Source: JBKDZP01 sp047971315 (lineage in GTDB: Bacteria; Bacillota_I; Bacilli_A; RF39; UBA660). Taken from it: a stretch of DNA of 64,000 nt. Both the position numbers and the translations under genes were made by a program. Below are positions 26,478 to 33,173 of the stretch, one piece after another (position 1 is the first letter of the stretch; each line of letters starts with the position of its first letter). The stretch covers positions 1 through 64,000 of the forward strand of contig JBKDZP010000007.1 in NCBI GenBank assembly GCA_047971315.1, read 5' to 3'. A model generated the notes under the pieces. It had not been told where the DNA came from, ran no database searches, and saw only the letters and a program-made list of their open reading frames with translations.

Positions 26478-28550
26478 ATTCAAAAATATCCTTTTATAAA
26501 ACAACAAAATTTAAAAGATTGTGGAGCTGCCTCTCTTTGGATGATTGTAAAATACTATAACGGAGACATTAGTATTTCTAAATTAGCTGAAATGAGTTAT
26601 ACAAATAAATTTGGGACAAGCGCTTATCATTTAGTTGAAACTCTAAAAAAAATAGGATTTGAATCAGAGGGAATAAAATTAGATTTAAATGAATTAAAAA
26701 ATTATAATCAATTTCCAGTAATTGCTCATACAACAGTTAATAAATACTTTGGACACTTTGTAGTTATTTATAAAATAGATAAAAATAATAACTTTATAAT
26801 TGGTGATCCAAGTAGAAAAATAGTTAAAATAAAAAAAGAAGAATTTACTAAAATATATAATGGAATAGTTATAACTGCTAAACCAATTAAAACGATTCCT
26901 AGATATTCAAAAAATAAATTTGTTCTAAATTATATTTTTAATATAATAATAAATAATAAATTATTTTTTATACTTATATTCATTTTTTCAATTTTATCAA
27001 CTATTTTAACTATTTTTATAACATTTTATTTTCAATTTATGATTGATAGTATAACAAATCTACAAATAAATTTAATTAAAATATTTATGATTAGTTTATT
27101 TATACAATTGATAATTCTAATATTTAACTATATTAGAAATGAATTTATTATATTAATCAATAAAAAAATTGATGATAATTTAACTTTTAATGTTTTTAAA
27201 AAGATAATGTTACTTCCTTATCCATATTACAAAAATAGAACAACAGGAGAGGTTATTTCTAGAATAACAGATTTAGTTAAAATAAAAGATTTAATAAGTG
27301 AAATTTTAATATTTAGTATAATTGATTTTATTTTATCACTACTTTCAGGTATTGTAATATTTAATATAAATCAAAAATTATTCTATTTTTCATTAATAAT
27401 ATTAATTGTTCATTTCATACTTATTATTTTATTTAAAATGAAGAAGATAAATAAAATTGAAAAAGTATTAAGAAATAAAGATACAATTAATTCCATAATG
27501 ATTGAAAGTATCAATGGGTTTGAAACAATAAAAGGACTAGGTGTTGAAAATATATTTATTAATAAATTTAAAATTAAATTTTTTAATTATACAAAAGAAA
27601 TATTTAGTTTAGAAAAATTTCAAAATAAAGAAATATTCATTACAAATTTAATTAGTAATTTAAGCTTTTTGTTAATTATTTTTCTAGGAATTATTTTGAT
27701 AAAAAATAATCAATTATCGATAGGAGAATTAATTACAATTCAATTTCTATTGAATTTATTTTTAGAACCTATAAAAAAAATAATTAATTCAAGTACTAAT
27801 ATATTTGAAAGTATAGAATCAATAAAAAGAATTGATGAAATATTATTTATAGAAGAAGAAAAAATAGAATTAAGCAGTTTTAATGAAATACAAATTAATT
27901 GTTTAACCTATAATCAGGGAAATATTAAACCAATTTTAAATAATATATGTCTTTCAATCAATAAATCAAATAAAATAATGCTTATAGGAAAAAGTGGAAG
28001 TGGAAAAAGTACTTTATTAAAAATTTTAAAAGGTTACTATAAAATAGAAGACAATCATGTATTTATTGATAATATTGATATAAATAAAATAAGTAATGAA
28101 AATATAAAAGATAATATTACTTTAGTAGCTGAAAAAGAAATACTATTTACTGATACCATTTATAATAATATTTTAGTTGATAGACAACTAAATCAAAACG
28201 AATTTCTAGAAATTGTAGATATTTGTGAAATAAATGAAATAACTAAAAACAATAATTTTGGAATAAATATGTTTATAGAAGAAAATGGTTATAATTTATC
28301 ATTGGGAGAAAAAGAGCGCATTATATTAGCTAGAGCTTTAGTAAATAAATTTAAAATATTACTTATTGATGAAGGATTAAGCCAAGTAGATACAAATATG
28401 GAAAGAAGAATAATAAAAAAACTATTTTCAAAATATAAAGATAAAATAATAATTATAATAACTCACAGAACAGATAATATGGATTTATTTAATAAAGTTG
28501 TTCGAATAGAAGATGGAAATATCTTAGAAATTTTAAAAAAGGAGGATTAA
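26478..28550 (+). CDS. Peptidase-containing ABC transporter (C39 bacteriocin exporter)
   Basis: 690 aa. C39 peptidase at residues 1-130: catalytic Cys in NLKDCGAASLWM, His in FGHFVVIY, Asp in IGDPSRK. It cleaves leaders after double Gly while exporting. Then ~6 membrane helices (135-420) and an ABC ATPase with Walker A GKSGSGKSTLLK, signature LSLGEKERIILAR, Walker B ILLIDEGLSQVD and ITHR. No ATG, GTG or TTG precedes the catalytic Cys. The frame opens with ATT at 26478, 8 nt after a perfect AAGGAGGT ribosome site, so ATT is the likely start (or a mutated ATG). Two double-Gly peptides follow directly. Confidence 0.92.
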   Translation: MQKYPFIKQQNLKDCGAASLWMIVKYYNGDISISKLAEMSYTNKFGTSAYHLVETLKKIGFESEGIKLDLNELKNYNQFPVIAHTTVNKYFGHFVVIYKIDKNNNFIIGDPSRKIVKIKKEEFTKIYNGIVITAKPIKTIPRYSKNKFVLNYIFNIIINNKLFFILIFIFSILSTILTIFITFYFQFMIDSITNLQINLIKIFMISLFIQLIILIFNYIRNEFIILINKKIDDNLTFNVFKKIMLLPYPYYKNRTTGEVISRITDLVKIKDLISEILIFSIIDFILSLLSGIVIFNINQKLFYFSLIILIVHFILIILFKMKKINKIEKVLRNKDTINSIMIESINGFETIKGLGVENIFINKFKIKFFNYTKEIFSLEKFQNKEIFITNLISNLSFLLIIFLGIILIKNNQLSIGELITIQFLLNLFLEPIKKIINSSTNIFESIESIKRIDEILFIEEEKIELSSFNEIQINCLTYNQGNIKPILNNICLSINKSNKIMLIGKSGSGKSTLLKILKGYYKIEDNHVFIDNIDINKISNENIKDNITLVAEKEILFTDTIYNNILVDRQLNQNEFLEIVDICEINEITKNNNFGINMFIEENGYNLSLGEKERIILARALVNKFKILLIDEGLSQVDTNMERRIIKKLFSKYKDKIIIIITHRTDNMDLFNKVVRIEDGNILEILKKED

Positions 28551-28554
28551 ATTT

Positions 28555-28605
28555 ATGTTTAGATATATTAGATTAATAATTGCAGCATTACTTAAATTTA
28601 TGTAG
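28555..28605 (+). CDS. 16-residue hydrophobic-cationic peptide
   Basis: MFRYIRLIIAALLKFM, starting 4 nt after the exporter stop, whose end supplies the AAGGAGG ribosome site. It has no leader or Gly-Gly. Arg, Arg and Lys spaced in a hydrophobic helix suggest an amphipathic membrane-active peptide. It could be a toxin, an immunity or signal peptide, or chance. Its stop overlaps the ribosome site of the first bacteriocin gene, which favours real translation. Confidence 0.45.
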   Translation: MFRYIRLIIAALLKFM

Positions 28606-28616
28606 GAGGAACAAAA

Positions 28617-28754
28617 ATGACAATCGAAAAAGAAGAATTATATAAAATTACAGGTGGTGGTATATCATTTGGGTGGTCAATGTTTATTGGTGGAGCAATT
28701 TCTTTAATAATAGGAATAATTGATGGATATATTCGCCCATTAAAATGTAATTAA
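28617..28754 (+). CDS. Class II bacteriocin precursor with double-glycine leader (peptide 1)
   Basis: 45 aa: leader MTIEKEELYKITGG with acidic/hydrophobic spacing (E-LYKITGG) typical of C39 substrates, then a 31-residue core GISFGWSMFIGGAISLIIGI plus 11 more ending KCN. The core is hydrophobic with GxxxG-like spacing (FIGGAISLIIG), as in two-peptide class IIb bacteriocins. Ribosome site AGGAGG. It is encoded just after the C39 exporter that would cleave and export it. No homologue is recognised by name. Confidence 0.75.
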   Translation: MTIEKEELYKITGGGISFGWSMFIGGAISLIIGIIDGYIRPLKCN

Positions 28755-28763
28755 GGAGGATTA

Positions 28764-28925
28764 ATGAAATTAAATAATAAGGAACTTTATAACATAATTG
28801 GCGGAGCAATATCAGCATCAATGATAGGATATTTGGTTAAAGGAATAAATTCATTACTTGATTTAGGTAGAAGTCTAGGTAGTGCAATTAGAAGAAGCCA
28901 AAATAATAATTTATGTTCATTTTAA
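28764..28925 (+). CDS. Class II bacteriocin precursor with double-glycine leader (peptide 2)
   Basis: 53 aa: leader MKLNNKELYNIIGG closely parallels that of peptide 1 (KELY-I-GG), followed by a 39-residue core AISASMIGYLVKGINSLLDL, then GRSLGSAIRRSQ and a polar end LCSF. The core is amphipathic and cationic, with small-residue spacing (GRSLGSA). The ribosome site AAGGAGG is 9 nt after peptide 1. The parallel leaders and tandem order suggest a two-component bacteriocin. No immunity gene is evident downstream before the terminator. Confidence 0.75.
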   Translation: MKLNNKELYNIIGGAISASMIGYLVKGINSLLDLGRSLGSAIRRSQNNNLCSF

Positions 28926-28957
28926 AATAAAAAGTCAAATTTTGACTTTTTTATTTT
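28924..28957 (+). terminator. Terminator of bacteriocin operon
   Basis: Near-perfect palindrome: AAAAAGTCAAA/TTTGACTTTTT 11-bp stem extended by A/T pairs, overlapping the peptide 2 stop and followed by T-rich sequence. Confidence 0.8.
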
Positions 28958-28987
28958 AATAATATACATTTTTTTTAATGTTGTATA

Positions 28988-29114
28988 AAGTGAAGTAGAA
29001 ATACTTAAATAATAAACATATTTAGAAAATAATAATATAAATAAAGAATTTATAATATATAAAAAAAGTATTTATATTCACTTGAATAGTAAAAAGCAAA
29101 ATAATTAGCTTTTT
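28988..29114 (+). ncRNA. Possible small RNA with its own terminator
   Basis: No protein gene lies here. Two long-range stems nest: AAGTGAA (28988-28994) with TTCACTT (29077-29083) and AAATACT (28999-29005) with AGTATTT (29067-29073). A terminator hairpin AAAAAGC/GCTTTTT with T-run (29091-29114) follows. A TATAAA lies at 28984-28989. A terminator without an upstream gene, placed before the rpsU promoter, is why this is flagged. The AT-rich sequence makes chance pairing possible. Confidence 0.3.
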
Positions 29115-29138
29115 TTCATTATTTTTAAAAAAAATTTG

Positions 29139-29167
29139 TTGAAATATAGTAAAAACAGTGTTATAAT
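29139..29167 (+). promoter_or_regulatory. rpsU promoter
   Basis: TTGAAA at 29139-29144, 17-nt spacer, TATAAT at 29162-29167; the GAAGGGAGG ribosome site follows. Confidence 0.8.
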
Positions 29168-29197
29168 ACCAATAGTTTACAGAAGGGAGGGAATACA

Positions 29198-29392
29198 ATG
29201 ACTAAAGTAATCGTAAGAAATGGAAATGTTGACAGCGCCCTTCGTATGTTTAAACAAAAAAGTGCCAAAAATGGAACACTTAAAGAAGTACGTGAAAGAC
29301 AAGAAGGTTATCTAAAACCAGGTGCTAAAAGAAGAAAAGAAAAAAAAGAAGCTATCAAAAATAGCCACAAAAAAAATAGAGAAAATTATTAG
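29198..29392 (+). CDS. rpsU: 30S ribosomal protein S21
   Basis: 64 aa: TKVIVRNGNVDSALRMFKQK and a basic tail RRKEKKEA. Full length and canonical. Upstream of yqeY, the usual Firmicute arrangement. Confidence 0.96.
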   Translation: MTKVIVRNGNVDSALRMFKQKSAKNGTLKEVRERQEGYLKPGAKRRKEKKEAIKNSHKKNRENY

Positions 29393-29427
29393 GTCGTATT
29401 GACCTTTTTTAGTAGAAAGGTGATATT

Positions 29428-29871
29428 ATGAGAGATAAAATATTAAATGATTTAAAAGCAGCAATGAAATCTCAGGAAAAAGAAAAACTACAAGTAATCC
29501 GCATGGTCAAAGGTGCAATACAAATGGAAGAATTAAATACTAAAAAAGAATTAGATGATAATGAAATTATTTCAATAATTGCTAAACAAATAAAAAGTAG
29601 AAAAGAATCAATTGTTGAATTTAATAAAGCAGGAAGAACTGATTTAACTACTAAAACAGAAGCTGAAATTAAAATATTGGATACATATATGCCCGTCCAA
29701 TTAACTGAAGAAGAAATAAATTTAGAAATAAATAAATTACTTGAAACTGAAACTATAACTGGAATGTCAGATTTTGGTAAATTTATGGGTAAAATAACCC
29801 CAATTTTAAAAGGTAGAGCAGATATGGCAATAGTAAGTAAGCTAATAAAAAATAAAATAAATAATATATAA
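29428..29871 (+). CDS. yqeY: GatB/YqeY domain protein
   Basis: 147 aa, helical YqeY fold: LKAAMKSQEKEKLQVIRMVKGAI, KQIKSRKESIVEFNKAGRTDL, EIKILDTYMPVQLTEEEI and a C-terminal MGKITPILKGRADMAIVS. Related to the tRNA-binding tail domain of GatB; the cellular role is not well defined. Follows rpsU by 35 nt. Confidence 0.93.
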   Translation: MRDKILNDLKAAMKSQEKEKLQVIRMVKGAIQMEELNTKKELDDNEIISIIAKQIKSRKESIVEFNKAGRTDLTTKTEAEIKILDTYMPVQLTEEEINLEINKLLETETITGMSDFGKFMGKITPILKGRADMAIVSKLIKNKINNI

Positions 29872-29875
29872 AACG

Positions 29876-29900
29876 ACACTTTTAATAGTGTTTTTTTTTT
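29876..29900 (+). terminator. Terminator after yqeY
   Basis: ACACT/AGTGT stem with TTTAAT loop and a T10 run. Confidence 0.75.
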
Positions 29901-29920
29901 ATACTATTAGTGGTGATAAC

Positions 29921-30697
29921 ATGAAAATTTATTTAGACTTTATCTTCATTATTAATTTTTCTTTTGATTTTCTACTTTTAATTGCAGTTGCAACATTACT
30001 TAAAAGAAATATAAAAATTAAAAAAATTATATTTGGAAGTATATTTGGTGGATTTAGTATATTTACATTGTTTTTAGAAATTAATAATTTAGAACTATTT
30101 ATTTTTAAAATAATAATAAGCATTTTTATGGTTTTAATCACATTCTCATTTAGAAATTTTAAATATACATTAACTAATTTAATATATTTATATATTGTTA
30201 GCATGGTTCTTGGAGGATTTTTATATTTCTTAAATATTCAATTTTCGTATTCACATAATGGATTAATATTTTTTCATAATGAATTTAGTATTAATATAAT
30301 AGTTTTAGTCATATTATCACCAATCATTATATATACTTATGTTAAGGAATGTTTAAATTTAAAAACCACCTTTTCAAAATATTATAAAGTGGATATCCAG
30401 TTAGAAAAAGAAACTCTAAATTTAAATGGATTTTTAGATACTGGAAATAAACTGGTAGATCCAATATTTAAAAAACCAATTATCCTAATAAATGAAGAAT
30501 GTTTAAAATATAAGTATAATTATTTTTTGGTTCCAATTACTACAGTAAGTGAAAACAGTATGTTAAAGTGTATTAAAGTAAAAAAAATCAATATAAAAAC
30601 AGTTGGCGAAAAAAAAGACGTATTAGTTGGTTTACTACCTAAAAAAATACAAATGGAAGGAATTGATTGTATATTACAATCTAAATTGGTAGAATAA
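29921..30697 (+). CDS. spoIIGA: Sporulation sigma-E processing protease SpoIIGA
   Basis: 258 aa. The N-terminal half has five hydrophobic segments (starting YLDFIFIINFSFDFLLLIAV); the C-terminal half is an aspartic protease domain with FLDTGNKLVDP, the single DTG motif that dimerises to form the active site. It cleaves pro-Sigma-E in the mother cell when triggered by SpoIIR from the forespore. The ATG at 29921 follows GGTGATAAC; it overlaps sigE by one base, as in Bacillus. Catalytic Asp intact. Confidence 0.93.
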   Translation: MKIYLDFIFIINFSFDFLLLIAVATLLKRNIKIKKIIFGSIFGGFSIFTLFLEINNLELFIFKIIISIFMVLITFSFRNFKYTLTNLIYLYIVSMVLGGFLYFLNIQFSYSHNGLIFFHNEFSINIIVLVILSPIIIYTYVKECLNLKTTFSKYYKVDIQLEKETLNLNGFLDTGNKLVDPIFKKPIILINEECLKYKYNYFLVPITTVSENSMLKCIKVKKINIKTVGEKKDVLVGLLPKKIQMEGIDCILQSKLVE

Positions 30698-31383
30698 TGC
30701 TAAAAAAAATATTAAAATTATTATCAAGACTTTATGAAAAAAATATTTTCTTTGTTGGAAGTTCAGATAAATTGCCTGAACCATTAAGTAAAGAAGATGA
30801 AACTGCATATGTATTAAAATCAATGGATGGAGATACTTTTGCTAGAAACAAATTAATAGAACATAATTTAAGATTAGTAGTATTTTTATCAAAACGATAT
30901 GAAAATACTGGAATAGATTTAGAAGATCTTGTAAGTATTGGTACTATTGGACTAATAAAAGGAGTTAATACTTATAAATTAGATAAAAATATAAAGCTTG
31001 CTACTTATGTATCTCGATGTATTGATAATGAAATATTAATGTATTTAAGAAAAAATAAAAAAAGAAGAAGTGAAGTTAGTTTTGAAGATAGTTTAAGTTA
31101 TGATTCAGAAGGAAATGAATTACATCTTGAAGATATTTTAGGAACTGATGAAAATATAGTAACAAAAAGAATAGAAGAAGAAACTGAAAAAAATATCCTT
31201 AAAGAAGAAATTGATAAATTAAATGACAGAGATAAAAAAATAATGATGTTAAGATATGGAATGTTTGGTCAAGAAGAAATGACACAAAAAGATGTAGCAA
31301 TTAAATTAGGCATAAGTCAATCATATATATCTAGAATAGAAAAAAAAGTTATAAAAAAAATAAAAACTTATGTAAAAATATAA
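30697..31383 (+). CDS. sigE: RNA polymerase sporulation sigma factor Sigma-E
   Basis: 228 aa. A pro-region of ~30 residues (LKKILKLLSRLYEKNIFFVG) precedes SSDKLPEPLSKEDE. Region 2 has NLRLVVFLSKRYENTGIDLEDLVSIGTIGLIKGVNTY and ATYVSRCIDNEILMYLRKNKK; region 4 ends with MTQKDVAIKLGISQSYISRIEKK. Very close to known SigE. It directs early mother-cell transcription. Co-encoded with its activating protease, so the first compartment-specific step looks intact. Confidence 0.95.
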   Translation: MLKKILKLLSRLYEKNIFFVGSSDKLPEPLSKEDETAYVLKSMDGDTFARNKLIEHNLRLVVFLSKRYENTGIDLEDLVSIGTIGLIKGVNTYKLDKNIKLATYVSRCIDNEILMYLRKNKKRRSEVSFEDSLSYDSEGNELHLEDILGTDENIVTKRIEEETEKNILKEEIDKLNDRDKKIMMLRYGMFGQEEMTQKDVAIKLGISQSYISRIEKKVIKKIKTYVKI

Positions 31384-31416
31384 ATGTATGTAAATACATT
31401 TTTTAAAATTAATAAT

Positions 31417-31425
31417 TTAGCACTC
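31417..31425 (+). promoter_or_regulatory. Extra CIRCE half-site upstream of -35
   Basis: TTAGCACTC is a perfect left half of the HrcA operator, located 6 bp before the -35 box and 57 bp from the matching right half GAGTGCTAA at 31482-31490. Confidence 0.55.
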
Positions 31426-31430
31426 AACTA

Positions 31431-31459
31431 TTGACAATGCCAAAAGATTGTTGTATAAT
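31431..31459 (+). promoter_or_regulatory. hrcA operon promoter
   Basis: TTGACA at 31431-31436, 17-nt spacer, TATAAT at 31454-31459: a consensus sigma-A promoter between CIRCE elements. Confidence 0.9.
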
Positions 31460-31463
31460 TTCT

Positions 31464-31490
31464 TTAGCACCAATCAAAATAGAGTGCTAA
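31464..31490 (+). promoter_or_regulatory. CIRCE operator (HrcA binding site)
   Basis: TTAGCACCA-N9-GAGTGCTAA matches the CIRCE consensus TTAGCACTC-N9-GAGTGCTAA at 16 of 18 positions. It lies in the early transcribed region before hrcA, where HrcA represses the chaperone operon until heat stress. Confidence 0.9.
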
Positions 31491-31501
31491 GAGGTGGTAT
31501 T

Positions 31502-32497
31502 GTGATTAGTAATAGACAAAAAGAATTACTAAAACTAATAGTAGAAGAGTATATTAAAACAGCAAAACCAATTAGTTCTAAATCATTATGTAGAAAGATG
31601 TTATGTTCATCAGCTACAATTAGAAATGAAATGAGCAACTTAGAAGAACTTGGAATGTTAGAAAAAACTCATATCTCATCAGGGAGAGTTCCAAGTGAAA
31701 AAGGATATCGTTATTATGTAGATTTAATAATGGAACCTAAAGAATTAACTGGCGAAGATATGCTTAAACTTCAAACCATATTTCATAATCAATCATTAGT
31801 TTTAACTGATGCAATAAAAAAAAGTATGGAAATTATTTCAGAGTTAACTAATTATACTTCTATAATTTTAGGAAGTTCATCAAAAGATAATAAAATTAGT
31901 AAAATTGAAGTAGTACCCATTAGTGAAAAAGAAATAGTAGCAATAGTTATAACTGATAGAGGACACGTAGAACATAAAAATGTTTTACTTGAAGAAAAAA
32001 TAGCAATAAATGAGGTAAAACAAACAGTAGATTTAATCAATAAATTTATTGTAGGTACATCTCTTGATGAAGTTAATGCTAAATTGGAATTTGAAGTAAA
32101 ACCTAAAATTGGTGACAATATAAAACATCAAAAAGTAATATATGATGCACTATTTAACTTTTTCAATGATTTTGTAACTGAATCAAACTTTCAAATTCAT
32201 AAACCAAGTAATATTTTAATGGAACCAGAATTTAATGATACAAATAAAATTAGAACAATCTTAAAACAATTTGAAGATAAAGAATTTATTAGTAGTATTA
32301 AAGAAGAAGAAAAAGGAATTAATATTTATATTGGTAGTGAAAATAAAATAGATGATGATGTTACAGTAATAAAAACAAAATTCTCTGTTAGTGGAGAAGA
32401 AGGGACAATTGCATTAATAGGACCAAAACGTATGGAATATGATCGCGTTATGACCTTATTACAATTTATTAAAGATAATATTGAAAAAAATGATTAA
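31502..32497 (+). CDS. hrcA: Heat-inducible transcription repressor HrcA
   Basis: 331 aa from the GTG at 31502 (ribosome site GAGGTGG); earlier in-frame starts would lie inside the promoter. The N-terminal winged helix has SNRQKELLKLIVEEYIKTAKPISSKSL and SSATIRNEMSNLEELGMLEKTHISSGRVPSEKGYR; the C-terminal GAF-like regulatory domain ends with GPKRMEYDRVMTLLQFI. Binds the CIRCE site in front of its own operon. Confidence 0.95.
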   Translation: MISNRQKELLKLIVEEYIKTAKPISSKSLCRKMLCSSATIRNEMSNLEELGMLEKTHISSGRVPSEKGYRYYVDLIMEPKELTGEDMLKLQTIFHNQSLVLTDAIKKSMEIISELTNYTSIILGSSSKDNKISKIEVVPISEKEIVAIVITDRGHVEHKNVLLEEKIAINEVKQTVDLINKFIVGTSLDEVNAKLEFEVKPKIGDNIKHQKVIYDALFNFFNDFVTESNFQIHKPSNILMEPEFNDTNKIRTILKQFEDKEFISSIKEEEKGINIYIGSENKIDDDVTVIKTKFSVSGEEGTIALIGPKRMEYDRVMTLLQFIKDNIEKND

Positions 32498-32543
32498 AAT
32501 TAGTGTAATCAACCAATAATTATATGTAGTAGAAAGGATGTTT

Positions 32544-33158
32544 ATGGAAAATTACGAAGAATTAGGAAAATGTGAATGTGAAAATTGTCAAGATAATACT
32601 TGTGAATGTGATGATTGCAACCATGAAAATGTAGAAAATTGTAATTGTGATGAACATGTTCACTTAAATAGTAATAACCAAAATAAAGAAGTAGAAAATT
32701 TAAAGGAGACAATAAAATCTTTAACTGAACAACTACTTCAAAATGAAGAAAAAAAATTAAGAGATAAAGCAGAAATGATAAACTTTCGTCGCCGTAAAGA
32801 TGAAGAAGTTTCTAGAATTATTAAATATTCAAATGAGGATGTTATTAAACAAATTTTACCAACAATAGACAATTTTGAAAGAGCGATTAAATTAGATGAT
32901 AAAAACCTAGATGATGAAGTATCTAAATTTTTAGAAGGATTTAAAATGATTTATTGTAATCTAGTTTCTACTATAGAAAGTTTTGAAGTAAAAGCAATTG
33001 ATGGTAAAAATAAACCATTTGATCCAACATATCATGAAGCAGTAATGACTGATCATGAAGATGGTGTAGAACCAGGGATAGTATTAGAAGTTTTACAAAA
33101 AGGTTATATATTAAAAGATAGAGTTATTAGACCTGCAATGGTTAAAGTATCTGAATAA
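32544..33158 (+). CDS. grpE: Nucleotide exchange factor GrpE with Cys-rich N-terminus
   Basis: 204 aa. Residues ~65-204 are a normal GrpE: long coiled coil, NFRRRKDEEVSRIIKYSNEDVI, LPTIDNFERAI, then FDPTYHEAV and VLQKGYILKDRVIRPAMVKVS. The first ~40 residues are unusual: eight Cys (KCECENCQ, TCECDDCNH, NCNCDEH) plus two His, arranged like a metal- or redox-binding segment. The ATG at 32544 is preferred because AAAGG directly abuts the ATG at 32538. Releases ADP from DnaK. Confidence 0.93.
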   Translation: MENYEELGKCECENCQDNTCECDDCNHENVENCNCDEHVHLNSNNQNKEVENLKETIKSLTEQLLQNEEKKLRDKAEMINFRRRKDEEVSRIIKYSNEDVIKQILPTIDNFERAIKLDDKNLDDEVSKFLEGFKMIYCNLVSTIESFEVKAIDGKNKPFDPTYHEAVMTDHEDGVEPGIVLEVLQKGYILKDRVIRPAMVKVSE

Positions 33159-33173
33159 AAGAAAGGTGATAAT

